DNA of 64,000 nucleotides from Artocarpus heterophyllus (taxonomy: Eukaryota; Streptophyta; Magnoliopsida; Rosales; Moraceae): contig CM046345.1 in the NCBI GenBank assembly GCA_025403435.1, forward strand, positions 2,976,001 to 3,040,000. The letters are read 5' to 3'. Of this stretch, positions 44,284 to 56,740 are shown piece by piece. Made by a program: the position numbers and the translations under genes. A model generated the notes under the pieces. That model saw only the letters and a list, made by a program, of their open reading frames with translations, was not told where the DNA came from and ran no database searches. Numbering within the stretch: the first letter of the stretch is position 1; every line of letters begins with the position of its first letter.

Positions 44284-46356
44284 TGTCACACCCCGGAGTA
44301 CGGGAGGTGACGTGGTGGATTATTGAAATTAATTAAGAGAGAATTTAATTAAAATCAAGAGTTTAGGGGTTAAATTAAATAATAAAATGTGAAAGTTTCA
44401 AGAAGACTATTGCATGAAAAATAAATAATAAACGTAGCGAGTATAGGTCCCACTGACCCATAACTTGTGCACACACATGGTACTGATAATATAATAATAC
44501 AACTACAGTCCAAGCACAAGGAAGTTAAAAACATTACATGCCTTGTTTAAATAATACAAATGATATACTAATCCTTCTACTGCTCCTGAGTTCGGTCCGT
44601 TGAATCCTCTCCGAACCTAAATGGGAAACCACCTAGAGGGGGGGAAAGTTTAAAACAAATAAAACGTGAGCGAAAGGCTCAATAGGACTATATTTTAATG
44701 AATCATTTAAAAGAAACACTGAATAAATAAATAAATTTAAATAAAACCATTTTTACCCAAAACAGTTTATTAGGTCGACCAGAAACATCATTTTCTTTTT
44801 CCTAGGCAAACCATAAGAATATCACCACCGTAGTGGCCCAGTTGGGTTTCAGGACTTGCCCCCAAGGTCGATCGCTACACGACCCAATCTCTGATATGGC
44901 ATCATGCCTTTCTGTTTATTTTCATCATCATTCAAAACCCATTTACCAAGTATTGTCATTTATATTCATTATGAGGTTCATTTCAGTTCACGGTTTATTA
45001 AAATATAACTGATAGATTCATTTTCAAACAACCATTGAAATCATTTTTATAGAAATCCTTTTCAAAGCCAAATCATTTTGAAACTAGGCTACCAAAGAAT
45101 GGGATAGAATTCCTACCTCGATACTCATGCCGATGTCCCCACACCGTAGTCCCGGTCAGCTATACATCAGCTCCGCGAAACCACAAACGATCCTAGATGC
45201 ACACTAAGTCGATCAATATCTAGTCCAAGACATTCTATGTTACTAAACTATTTCATGATGTCCTAGTGTACCATTTATATCTTTAAAATCATTTTATAAG
45301 GTTGGAATTTAAATCGGGCTTCAAAACAGTGAAAACGGGTGAAAAATCACAAAATTTCCCATGCTCTGCCGGCCTACCGGACTCCCTGCTTCGGCCAACC
45401 AAACTATGCAGTTTGGCCTGCCGAAAATCAGGTCTGGTCGGTCGAACATTTCCCAGGTTCGGCCTGCCGAATGGTGCAATCTGGCCTGCCGAATTGGAAA
45501 AATCCAAAAATTCCAGCCACAGGTTTTGGTTCTCCCAAAATCCAAATCTTGATTTTAACCTGTTTTTCTCAAATCTCAGGCATGGAAAACAATCATAGAT
45601 GATAGAAAAACATACTAGAACACTTTTGAACTCATTTAAACACAAAAATCTCAAAAATCCAAAAATGGGGAAAAGTGAGGAAAAATGAAAAATCTTGAAT
45701 CTAATCCATTTTTCTTCAATCTAAGCTTAGATTCTAGTTGTTCTAAGTTCATTTAACTCAAACCAAGAGTTTTCTAAGCTCCAACAAACTTAGATTTCAA
45801 AAATACACAAAAATTGAAATTATGGAAAAAGTTTAGAAATTTCAAAACTAACCTCAAATCGAAGCTTCAATCCATGTTCTTGGTTGCCAAATCTCATCCC
45901 CGAGCTTCCTATTCGCTAACCCGAAGCTTAGACCCGAATGTGGCTTTAAAATCTTGAAGAAATTTGAGAGGGAAAGAGAGAAACCGAGAGGAAGAGAGAG
46001 AGGGGGTCTCACGGGTGAAGAGAGGAGGAGAGAGGGTGATCAGAGAGAGTGAAGAGAGAGGGAGAGGAGAGAGAATAAATAGAGAGAAACGGTGGGCGGT
46101 TTTATCTTGCGAAACCAAATGCCACCTGCGGTTTTGTAAAACGGAATATTTTCAATATTTCACAAACAGTTGTGTTTTTAAAACTCAAAACAACATTTTA
46201 AAACAATAAGAAATAATTTAAATTTATCAAATTAGCAAAACAACCTAAAATTCAAAATTTTACCAAATAATCAAATAGATGTTGAAACATTAATTATGGC
46301 ACACTAATCCATCATTTTACATTATAATAACATTAAATAAATTTCAGGGCGTTACA
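44284..46356 (-). repeat. Element C 5' LTR, complete (2073 bp)
   Basis: From tgtcacaccccgg at 44284 to cagggcgttaca at 46356. Homologous to the A LTRs in reverse. Holds the motif array at 45366-45496, a GA-rich tract near 45970-46075 and a TATA-like box at 46074-46081 (reverse). Confidence 0.94.
45366..45496 (-). repeat. GGCAGGCC-type motif array, C 5' LTR
   Basis: About six units in reverse form (gccggcctaccgg, ttcggcctgccgaa, ctggcctgccgaa); shorter than the partner array at 38584-38757. Confidence 0.85.
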
Positions 46357-46739
46357 ATTTCTCATGGGTGGCCTTTAGTATCCTATGATTTATCTATTAT
46401 TTGGCTCACAATTCACTGATTTTGGTTACTATATTCCATCTTGCAAAATAAATATTTATAACAACTAAAATATTCAAAACAAATAGAAATAAAACTACAA
46501 ATTAACAAATATACACAACAATAAGAGATTCAATTAACTTTGACACTAATCACAATTATTTGGGCAATTAAATAATTCAAATATAAATACAACAAAGAAA
46601 AATACAATGTAGAATGAATGAATGAGAAGCAATATAGTAAAGTACAATATAACGTGGAATAAAATAGTTCAATAATATATAATAGAATGATTACTTCTTT
46701 CTCTTACCTTTATTATTACTTTCATCACATGTCAATTTA
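46357..46739. other. AT-rich 3' flank of D2
   Basis: No gene. ctcatgggtggcctttagtatcc (split as ctcatgggtggcc and tttagtatcc) near 46362 resembles the spacer after TNP2 in D1 (33715), so this is probably D2's 3' region, cut by element C. Confidence 0.5.
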
Positions 46740-49700
46740 ACATCTTAACAGACTAAGTTTGAATCATCATCATAAAAGCAAACCTTCTCCACTAATGGCA
46801 ATCGTTTGGTAAAAGATGGAACATCGTTGCATTGTCATCATTTTCATCACCATCATGAATTGCTCTTGCTTCATCGACATGATTAGTGACAACTCCAAAT
46901 CCTTAAGATCGATTGCATAGAAAATTTGTCTTGGTTGCTTTGCCATGACAAATGGATCATTCTTGTAGCCCAAATCTTCTAAAATCTAGCACTATAATGT
47001 TGTCGTTATCAACCTTCATGTATTTATTATCAATCCATTTGTACTTTAAAAGTGTCATTCGTAGTCTGTAACAATCAAGTTTCCATATGTCCTCAACAAA
47101 ACTAGGCTAGGTTATTGTTCTATACATGAGATTATTGTCTTTCAAGGAGGAAACATGCATGGAATCGACACAAGGACACACAATACTATTTTGGACCGGA
47201 TGCTTCTCGTATCTTTTACGAGTGTAGAATGTATAACCATAATTAAATACAAAATATATTTGATAACTATCAACAAGGGGCTTTTGAACAACTTAAACAA
47301 GTCTTGTTAGACATCTTCTCTTTGAGACTCACAGGCCATGGCATATATATGTGCTTGTATCCACTCTCTAAAAATGCAGTTGTGTTCATGTTGCAACCAC
47401 TTCACTTCCTCTTTGGAGATCTGTATCTTTTATTTCCTCCATTCAGACCTCAATAAATTGTTCATAGGTATTGTGCAAAGTGTAGAGACATGTCTACTTC
47501 CATTCCTCACCAGAAATCAATGATGGAGTATTAAAGACATTGCTCTAAGATCAATGTTAACGTTCTTTAGCAAACCAATTGCTTCGACATTAGAAAAGTA
47601 CTCTAAGAAAAATTCAACAGTTTTTTTTGGCTATGTAATTTTATACATTGCAACCATCCGGCCTATTTTGGTTATTGACATAATTCTTCAAAATCTTTAT
47701 GTAACTTTTAACAAGGTACCTTTACCTCAAGTACACTAGCCTACAAAGCCTTACTTCACATATCAAGTGCACCATTAAATGAATCATAATGTCAAAAAAA
47801 AAAAATAATAGAAAGTACTTCTCAAGTATGCATAAGATTTTTGCCAACTTTGCTTGTACTGTATCTATCTTCTTTGGATCTATCACCTTGAAGCATATCA
47901 AGTTCAAGAAGAAACAAACTTTCATAAGTGCATATCTCACTTCTAACAAGAGAATTCCACACAATGCAAGTGGCAACAATTGTTGCATCAAAGCGTGACA
48001 ATCATGTACTTCATGCTAAGAAGCTTTAAGTCCTTCATTGACATCAAGTTTTTGAAGTTGAAAGTATACCTTTCTAGAACTTTGAATGAAGTAAGCAATT
48101 CACATAACTATTCTTCTCTTGTCTCAATAGGGGTGTACCTTGCCAGAGGCAAGTAAGTCCAAATGCCTCCTTTTCTCGGGAACCAAATCATCTCTTATAT
48201 TCAAATCAACAAGATCATCGTGCATTGAGACTATCATTATCTTTGCCATAAATGTCAAGCAACATACCCATTATTGATAATAAACGTTTTTCTCAATGTG
48301 TATACATGACATCTAAGCAATGGTGAACTAAAAGAGTACTCCAATATGGACGTTGGAAGAAAATTGACTGCTTTTTCTATGGTCCTTCTCTCACTGACTC
48401 ATTCTTTTTATTTTTCCTGTTCCCAAAACCACCTTGATAATCCTAACCATCTCAAACACTTGTTGATTTGTCAAAGGTCTTGGAGCTCGTCTTTCTTCAT
48501 TCATGCCTTTAAATGTTTTCTTTTGTCTATGGTATTGATAATTCATTGACAAAAATCATCTATGACCATTGTGAACTGTCTTTTTACCATGCTTCAATCA
48601 AAATGAAGATGTCTCTATTATGTAAATAGCACAACCTACTGAACTCTTAATCAGGTACCAATATAAGTTTCTATATGCAAGGTAGTCATTTATATTTCAC
48701 ACCAACATTGCTTGGAGTGTGAAGGTATTCTCGTTAAAGTATCTAAAACTTGTATATTACTTCTCCACAATCTCCTCAATTCATCGATCAATCGTGCCCT
48801 ATACACAGCAATGTCATTTCTCAGTTGATTAAATCCAGAGACCAACAAAGTTAACATCAAGAAATTCTGCTTCATGCCCAAGTTTGGTAGAAGATTATAG
48901 TTGACAAGTATGACAAGCCAAGTATTGTGCTTGCTACTAAAATTACTATGAGGATTCATTCTATCCATAGATAAAACAAGATGAAGATTCTTAAGTTCTA
49001 TACTAAATTTTGGATTTCCCACATCAAATGTCTTCCACTATGGTGAATTACCTAGATGTCTCAACATGCCATCATCAATCCTCCTATCATGGTGCCAAGT
49101 TAAATCCTTTACATGATCTTGCATTTTGACATAATCACTTTAAGCGCATTTCTATTATAATGTATAAGAACACTTTTGTTGCTACGCTTTTTCTTCCTTT
49201 GATGGTTGTTTAGCTTTCTTCCATCTAGACTTATTGCACACAGGACATTCATCCAAGTCTTCACACTTTTTTTGGCATAGCATACAATCATTCGAGCAAG
49301 CATATATTTTCTTTAATCTATTCCTAGAGTATTCAATGTCTTCTTTGCCTCATACATAGTTGCCGATACTTTATTACTATCGAAAAACTTATCATGTAAA
49401 AATTATAAAATATCCCATGAAACTTGCATTTGACCACCTACCCAATGTCTTCAAATTCCGTAATCTAATCAAACTAGATGGTTTGGTATACTTTGAATAT
49501 TCATTATTAAACGGAGTCTCTACATCTTCCATCATCATCTCAAATAACTTTGGCCAGTGTACAAAGTCATCTTCCAAACCATTCATCATGTCAATCATTT
49601 TACTACCATCATCTTCTTCATCAACAAGACTAATATGGGCATTTCTCCTCATCGCTAATGATGAAGTAGGACATCTTCACCATACCATATCCTTATTTGA

Positions 49701-49860
49701 TAAGTTTAATGAATCTCATATTGATACAAATGCAACTTGATATCATTATATGATTGTTTCTTAATATTTCTACAATCAACAAAAGGACAACGAATCATAT
49801 TTGTTGACCCTTCCACATATACAATTTTATATGCATATTTGTTAACTTTTTAGGACCCTA
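46740..49860 (-). pseudogene. TNP2: TNP2-type CACTA transposase D2, heavily decayed
   Basis: Parallel to the D1 TNP2 gene over its whole length, with many stops and frameshifts. From right to left: transposase-associated domain (GSTNMIRCPFVDCRNIKK near 49800), LRNLKTLGRWSNASF near 49425, TNP2 core 48690-49022 (LVILVNYNLLPN; the D1 motif TDGIN has become MDRMN), DUF4218 (MMQQLLPLAL and DIMIHLMVHL, 47722-47991, containing a 12-A run) and DUF4216 (GYKNDPFVMAKQPRQIFY, about 46920-46973). Older than D1 by its decay. Element C lies directly to its left. Confidence 0.88.
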
Positions 49861-52672
49861 TGTGAACTTTAGTCTGATAATTTTTCCCTACAAATCTTGT
49901 TCTTTATCCAGATGTTTAAGCTCAAATTTCAAGTTCTTTTAATCTAGATAGTAGGTGGATTAATGGATAATTAAGTTTATTCCCTTTAAGATTTCAAAAT
50001 CTATTGTGTTTGATTTTTAAATTGCTTATCTGAAACTGTTGTTCGGAATATTTTACAAAATTAGTGAAATTTGAAATTTAAACTTGTATAATCAATTTGG
50101 TTGCTTGTGTGGCAAAGTATGTCAAATTTTGTGATCAAAATTTGGATTATGAGGCTTGTTTGAAAAAGAAATAATCTCTAGATATTTAAATGACTTGGCT
50201 AGAGGTTTACACTATTAAAATTTGAATTTGTGCTCCAAAGTTTTTATCTTCTAAATTCAAATCGTTGTTAAGTTAATCTACACTTAAATGGGTCTAGATT
50301 CACTAATTAATTAGCTTAACTTAATTGGTGAGTTTCTGTAGAGATTTCCACTGATAAGATCAAATTCTATTTGAGATTTAAATAGATAAACTAACATATT
50401 TTGTTTTGCAATTTTAAAGTTTTTAAATTACAATTTTTAAGTAGCACATAGAAACAGTCCGCTAAGATAGCCCACGTGATTACACCTGAGAAGATCGAGT
50501 ATTGTTAACACAACCATTTCAGAATTTCAGTTCAACATAAGTCCTGCATATTTTTAGTAACTGAATTTAAATTTGAAGTTTGATTAGTTGAGATCTATTG
50601 CTAAGACTTAGTAGATGTATCAAGACACATCTCATGCCTAGGTTTTGCTTATTTAAGGAGGTCAACTTGTGACTTCCAAGTTAGAGCTTCTAAGTGAGAG
50701 AACACTAAAGTAAAAAAAAAAAAAATTATAGTTTTTAGACTTCAACATATTGCTCTCAACCTTATGTTTACCTTAAAGTAATTGTTCGAATCCAAAAAGT
50801 CTGATAAGGAGCTGTCTATGGATTAAAGGCTCAGAGTAAGTTAGTTGGACCAAGGCGAGCAAAGTCAACTTGGAATAAGGCGAGGAGTCTAAAGGAAGGA
50901 AAGTAGTGGCAAGTCTCAGGGGATGCCAAATTAACCTTACTTAAAACATTGTCTTTATTATAAGAATCATTTCCATAGAGAATTAGGTCTAATTAATTAG
51001 TTATCGATACTAAACAACCTATGACACTATGTAATTAAACACAAAGGGGGATTTTGGATTTAGACTAAATTACGAAATAAAAGAAAACACAAAAAACTAA
51101 AGTAAAATAAAACAATGATGATAAAACTGGCTAAAGGATCATTCATCACCACTAAACAATAATCGTACAATGAATCATAGAATTATTCCCAATTAACTAT
51201 TGAAACTACTAACTATGGATAGTGACAAGCTTTGCTATTCTAGTCTTTCCTTAGTTTGTAGATTTAATAAGATAAGCGCTCTATTAAACCCCTTTCCATT
51301 AGCCAACTTAGAATGAACTCTCTAGATTTAACCTAACAAAAGCATTAAGTTGAGAAAAATAGGTTGATCAAGGAAACTATCACCCAAGTTCGGATCATTC
51401 CTAAGCTCGGATTATTTTATCTAGGTTATGCTCCACAAGGAATCATATGAAAACTTAACTATAATCAATGATCACAATTCGCTAGTAATGATTAGAATAA
51501 CAAGATAATTGTTGATCAATCTTTCCAGTATAGCAACAGACTAAATTCAAGTCCTATTCGGTTTGTCACCTAAAAAAAAAGAAAATAATTGTAAACTTTA
51601 ATTATAGAAGAATATAAACAATCTTAAATCAAAAAGGAAAGCAATTCTATAAATTAATCACAAAATTATATTTAGGGTTTTGGAATCCCCTTCAACCAAA
51701 ACAAAACTAAAATAATATTATTAAAAAGAAAACAAAGAAAAGAACAATTTTGACGTCAAAGAATTCTCCACGACAAAATTCCTTGAGCCATCATCGAAGC
51801 CTTTTCTTTTTTTCTTCTTCTTTTTAGTCATCTCCTAAGCCTAAAAATAACTATGAAAAAATTAATAAACTAATGGAAAAACTGATATGATTTTGTGTTT
51901 CTAAGTAGGTATTTATAAGTTTAAGTTTTGAGGATTAAAAGAGGCAAGTTTGGGCTCTTTTTAGGTCAGAAACGAAGTAGAAATCGTAAACATGCATAGG
52001 GGCAAGGCCTCTTTCTCGCAGCCAAGCGCAAAAAAAAAAAAAAAAACACATCAAGCTGAAAAGGCGAGCATGCAGCCACATGGAATTTTAGCTCATGACA
52101 GCATGAAATCACAAAAATCCATGCGGCAACATGGAATTTTGGCACAGGAGCGAGCGACTGGTTGGTGCTAAAGAGTGTCGAATTTGTCGTTTTGTAGCCA
52201 ATTCGCTTCTAACGAGTATCGATGGACTCATGAATCTTGAAGATCTAAAATCCATATTTTTTAATTCTCTTTCCAACCTTTCATATTAAATCACCTATAA
52301 ATACAAAAACAAATATAATACATAGAATACTCAAGAATAGAGCAAAGATTGCAAAAAAAAATTGATTAGAAAATTATATCGAATTATGCACTTATCAAAT
52401 TACATATGCAGATATCATGGGTTCCAGCATTACTTTAGGGTGTAGGCTTTCTTGTAATTGTAATATGGTAATATGAATCCTTCTTATTTCTGATGTGAGT
52501 AGTACCCATGGTGTTTTCACAGCTAGGGTTTTTGGTCACTCTAAACAACCAGATCATTGAGTTCATATCTTTAATTTCCATACTTTTAGTTTATATAGCA
52601 TTTATATTTGATTAGTGCTTACACAGGATATCATTAACGTGTTCTATGTACACAGAATACCATTTATTTTGT
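49861..52672. other. Unclassified stretch inside or beside D2
   Basis: 2.8 kb with no reading frame or TE domain I recognise. Has simple-sequence pieces: a 14-A run near 50711, a 17-A run near 52030. It lies between a TNP2 body (ending near 49860) and a TNP2-like N-terminal exon (52673-52771), so it is either a long intron or an unrelated insertion. Confidence 0.5.
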
Positions 52673-52771
52673 CTATGAGGTTTCAATACTCCTTTTGACA
52701 TTAGCTTTCGTAAAAGCCATAAAATCCTCAACCTTTTTCCAATATTCATCGCTCATAGATTTGTCACTCAT
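52673..52771 (-). pseudogene. Short ORF resembling the N-terminus of TNP2 (possible D2 exon 1)
   Basis: 32 codons from ATG at 52771 to TAG at 52673. The stretch SDEYWKKVEDFMAFTKANV matches the layout of the transposase-associated N-terminus (D1: SREYMNSVEEFLDFVKSHA). It would precede the IRCP part found near 49800 in D2. Too short for certainty; it could belong to a third CACTA copy. Confidence 0.5.
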
Positions 52772-53280
52772 CCTATATTAGGAAGGGATTGCACAATGTA
52801 CCGGGTTGGACCTCTAAAAGGATAATTTACTTTAGCATGGTTTATCATTGTTCATCCTAAGGTATCGATTATAAACCATGGATAAAGTAGTTGAAACGAT
52901 AGTTGAACACTCAAGATTAATTTTATTATTAACCTCTCCAAGGAGCTCTATTAATAAAGTTAATGGCCAAAAAAAGAGATTATTAGTATATGCTAGATCA
53001 GACGGGTCATAGATAGTATATAGTAATCAGAAGGGATCCGCGTTCCAAATTGAATTTGGCAAAATCATAAAATGTGTTATAGTAATTGAATAACAATTTT
53101 GATCTACATATTGTGTTATCTTACTAGATAGTATATAGTAATCTGAAGGGATCCGTGTTTCAAAATGTCTAAAAATGCGTTATCTTTGATACTCAATAGC
53201 TAATGAGAGCTATAATGATTGGAAATAGAACTTGAATATTGTCCTATCCTTTGAGAAATTAAAATTTGTGCTAACTATAT
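52772..53280 (+). mobile_element. Copia fragment E4: leader and gag start
   Basis: Homologous, in opposite orientation, to E2's leader and gag start (63260-63850): ggaagggatt, gattataaaccatgga, ggagctctattaataaa and the gag N-terminus. It keeps an ATG at 53165-53167 (MSKNALSLIL), then a stop, and NDWK with a TAG before NLNIVLSFEKLKFVL near 53215-53275. A leader segment is duplicated 121 bp apart (53008-53046 and 53129-53167). Cut on the right by the E1 LTR and on the left at 52771. Confidence 0.8.
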
Positions 53281-53324
53281 TGTGTTTGTTGGAAAAGTAG
53301 TACGTAGCAGAATTTTTTAAAAAT

Positions 53325-53334
53325 TTGATACCAA
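53325..53334 (-). other. Primer-binding-site-like sequence beside E1 LTR
   Basis: TTGGTATCAA on the - strand, directly after a possible LTR end (aaaaataca). It matches the first nine bases of the initiator-Met tRNA site TGGTATCAGAGC. Odd, because this LTR should be a 3' LTR by its other neighbour. Confidence 0.4.
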
Positions 53335-53682
53335 TGTATTTTTCAAAATACAAGTTTGACATACTATATGCATAAATTAACCTGATCTTACTAACCTTGT
53401 ATGCCGTAGAAGCTCTGTAATCGATGAAGAGAAAAGACGTTGTAGAAGGACCTCAACCAACTGGCCTTCTTTGCTATTCTCTATCCATGACCGGTGTATG
53501 TGTGTGGGCACACTCGCACAACTCATCCACAGGTGGCTCTCCTTCCAACCAATTAAGAAATACCCAAAGCTATAGTTCGTGATTTGTGAACAATAACTCT
53601 CCGAGGAGTTTCAAAGTCTCGCTGGCAGAATACTCACTCTAGATTTCTCAACTGATCTAAATAATAATGAGCCTCACTCCCC

Positions 53683-53689
53683 TTTTATA
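53683..53689 (-). promoter_or_regulatory. TATA box of copia E1 LTR
   Basis: CTATAAAAGGGG on the - strand, conserved in E0 as CTATAAATAGGG. Transcription would start about 30 bp to the left. Inferred from motif, conservation and position. Confidence 0.6.
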
Positions 53690-53809
53690 GAGGTTGGGCC
53701 TAGGGGTTAGTCTTTATCAGATAAGGCCTCAAAAATTCAAATCAAAATCAATATCAGATAAGAAATCACGTCTAAAAATACATGATTAGAACTCATTCAG
53801 TTGGCAGGC

Positions 53810-53881
53810 CGAACTGGTAGATCGGCCTGCTGAATCTTACTCCATCGACAGGCCGAAATTAATGATCGGCCTGCCGAACTT
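53810..53881. repeat. GGCAGGCC-type motif units in copia E1 LTR
   Basis: Four units in mixed orientation: ttggcaggccgaact, atcggcctgctgaat, tcgacaggccgaaat and atcggcctgccgaact. They lie 120-200 bp upstream of the TATA box in the sense direction. Confidence 0.8.
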
Positions 53882-55315
53882 ACGATAAATGATCCTTGTG
53901 AATCTTTTATTTCCCACTCGAGATTCTTGATATAGAGCCTCAGTTCTAATTCAAATACCCAATAGAAAAGTTATCTGATTAAAACAGTCATACCTAGATA
54001 ATCTCTAGGAAAATAAATATTCCCAATAATTCAACAAGTTTATCTTAAATAAATTTATTCAAAATTAATCCAACTGATAAACATACATGAATTATCTGAT
54101 CTTGATAATTCAATAAATTTATCTTGAATTAATTTTCACAAAATTAATTCAACCTATAAATTTACATGAATTATCTAATCCTATCGAATTTTCAACCGAT
54201 CAAATAATTTGACACAAGTCACCAATTATTAGAAAAACACGCCGTATCATTACAGAATTTTTTATGAGCTAGCAAAGGGGACCTGATAGACCTATATAGT
54301 TCAAGCTCTCGATAATTATGAAACCCAATATCCTAGATATAAATTTCAAAATTACCAACTCCAATGCTATTATACTAAAAGCTCAGAGCTACACTCTCGA
54401 ACTATATAAAATTACAAATCTTGTATAGCTAAGTCTCCATGACATATCATAATGTATCATATCACCATAGGATTATCCATAATCAGCTTAAGGATAAATT
54501 TTATCTTACCTTCCCGATTGTTTTTATCTTATGTTCCATTATCTTACCATCGAAAGACTTACCATCCAAAGATGGTATACCATTCGGTTACACCTACGTA
54601 TCTAAATGATTAAGCGATCTAGTTTTTCAATTACAAGATAACACATATAAAAGGATATCATCTACTCCTAAATAGGAGCTATAGATTCCATATCTATGAA
54701 TAATAGGTCTACACCATCAAGAGTTATGCCTCTAATGTACCAGCATGTGTACCAACATAAAATGTGGATATCACCCTTTGGTACATCAAAAGACAAAAGT
54801 CAAGACAACCACTATTCATCTCAGGATTAAGATACAACACATATGATTGTCTAAAGTGAATCGATTTGCTAGACAGAATTATTAATCCAAATCAGTTCAC
54901 TTTATGTCTCGATCCAACACATCGTCACCTATGACAATGTGTCAATATTTCTATTCATGGAGTCCACCTTTGATGGCCAAGACAAGCCATCTCTCGTTAG
55001 GGATATAGACAACATAACAATCTTTTCATGAATAAAGTGCCCAACTTTATTCCCTCGATTGCGGATCTTATATTCTAGAATGTCACCTTTAGAATTATGT
55101 CTTTCGCATAATTTGTCCATCATATGTCTAATTCTAAAGGTTTAGACTGAAAATCTTAGACTTTTATTTGCTTATCATACATTCAATAAATATAAACGTA
55201 AAGAGGATAACAATTTGGTATATAAATAATAAATAAATTCTTTATTGATAAAAATGTCTCCAAAAGCACATTACATTTTACTCTTTAGGGCATACATGTC
55301 TAACAATCTTCCACT

Positions 55316-56740
55316 AACACTAAGTGAGTAAATATGACAAATCTCGCATCCCCATAGCTTCCATATGCCTATCAAAGACTCTCCCAGTAAGTGTCTTTGT
55401 TAATGGATTAGCTAAATTGTCCTCTGATGTGATTTTACACATAGCGACATGCCCGCCTTCTACAAAGTCCTTTGTCACATAATACTTCCGATCAAGATGC
55501 TTACTCTTCTTGTGAAATCTTGGTTCCTTAGTATTAGCTACTGCCACACTGTTGTCATAGTACAGTGATATCGCCTTATCTATACTAGAAACTAACTCAA
55601 GATCCCCATGGAACATGTGGAGCCTATTGCTTCTTTCGAAGCATCACTAGCCGCCACATATTCTGCCTCTATTGTTGAATTCGAAATGCAATCTTTTTTT
55701 CACACTTTTCTAACTGATGGCACCGCCGCCCAGAGTAAACACAAAACCCAGAGTCGATCTCCTTAAATCCAGACAGGATTGGACATCCAAATCAATGTAT
55801 CCTAGAGGAGTTAAGTCCTCACCTGAATACACAAGCATATACCTTCGTGTCCTTCTTAGGTACTTGAAAATATGCTTAACCGCAACCCAATGGTTCAGTC
55901 CTGGATTTGCCTGAAATCAACTTACAATCCCGACTGCATAACAAATTTCCAGTTGCGTGTAAAGCATGGCATACATGAGACTACCCACGGCATAAGGCAC
56001 CTTCTTCATGTATACTCTTTCTTCCTCAGACTTTGGAGAGTCTTTCTTAGAAAGAGTAATTCTAGACCTAGATGGTTGCTTACCTTTCTTAGAATTCTGC
56101 ATCGCAAACCTCCTGGGAATCTTATCTATATAGCCCGCTTGAGACAAAGCTATCATTTTGCTCTTCCTATACCGAAAGATCTGGATACCGAGAATAAAAT
56201 TAGCCTCACCTAAGTCTTTCATGTCAAACTACTTGGTCAACCATAATTTGACCGATTACAATGCCCCAAAGTCATTGCCAATTAGCAAAATATCATCTAC
56301 ATAGAGCAGTAGAAAAGCCACCTTCCCATCCTTAATGTCTTTGTAAACACATGGTTTGTCCACATTTTGTGCGAACCCATAAGTCTTGATCACTTGGATA
56401 AGATAATCCGGATGGACTTAAGCATGGCTACAGGCGAAAAGGTTTCCTCTTAATTGATTCCTTCCTTTTGCATGTATCCCTTAGCTACCAGTCTAGCCTT
56501 AAAGGTTTTGACCTTTCCATCTACTCCTCTTTTCCTCTTATAGATCCACTTACACCCTATAAGTTTTACCCCTTCGAGAAGATCCATAAGCTCCCAGACC
56601 CGATTAGTCTCCATAGACTTCATCTCTGTGTTCATGGCCTCTGTCCAGAGTTTCAAATCAACATCCTCCATAGCCTCTACGTAAGTGCAAGGATCCCTAT
56701 CATGTTCATCTGGTTTAGCCAAAAAGGCCTCACCATTGAA
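55316..56740 (-). pseudogene. RT and RNase H of copia E1, with internal deletion
   Basis: RVT_2-type RT: WTEAMNTEMKSMETNRVWEL and [27 protein letters not shown] (split here: [21 protein letters not shown]) at 56455-56640, then the catalytic Y-V-D-D box intact at 56292-56303, LGEANFILGIQIF near 56190 and the RT end. About 205 bp present in E2 (60518-60722) are missing at about 56394-56402, removing the segment between the N-terminal part and YVDD. RNase H: EAEYVAASDASKEA, YYDNSVAVA and EDNLANPLTK near 55420. Stops and frameshifts elsewhere. Confidence 0.9.

Larger units (their letters stand above)
37860..46356 (-). mobile_element. Ty3/gypsy chromovirus, element C (family A, - strand)
   Basis: Same family as element A, in opposite orientation. 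From right to left: 5' LTR, primer binding site, gag, protease, RT, RNase H, integrase-chromodomain, polypurine tract, 3' LTR. The 3' LTR lacks about 350 bp at its outer end, where Bf begins. The right flank (46357 on) is a CACTA TNP2 region (D2), so C appears to have inserted into D2. Confidence 0.95.
53281..55305 (-). repeat. Copia E1 3' LTR (about 2.0 kb)
   Basis: The sense start is exact at 55305 (TGTTAGACATG). The outer end is less sure: tgtgtttgttgg at 53281 abuts E4, but a primer-binding-like sequence at 53325-53334 suggests the LTR proper could end at 53335. It contains a TATA box and the GGCAGGCC motif units. Frames inside it, such as 54929-55123, are chance. Confidence 0.85.

Noticed and set aside
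51000..52400. Possible LTR or host-gene remnant
   Set aside because: No terminal repeats, domains or exon-like frames found; left as unclassified.
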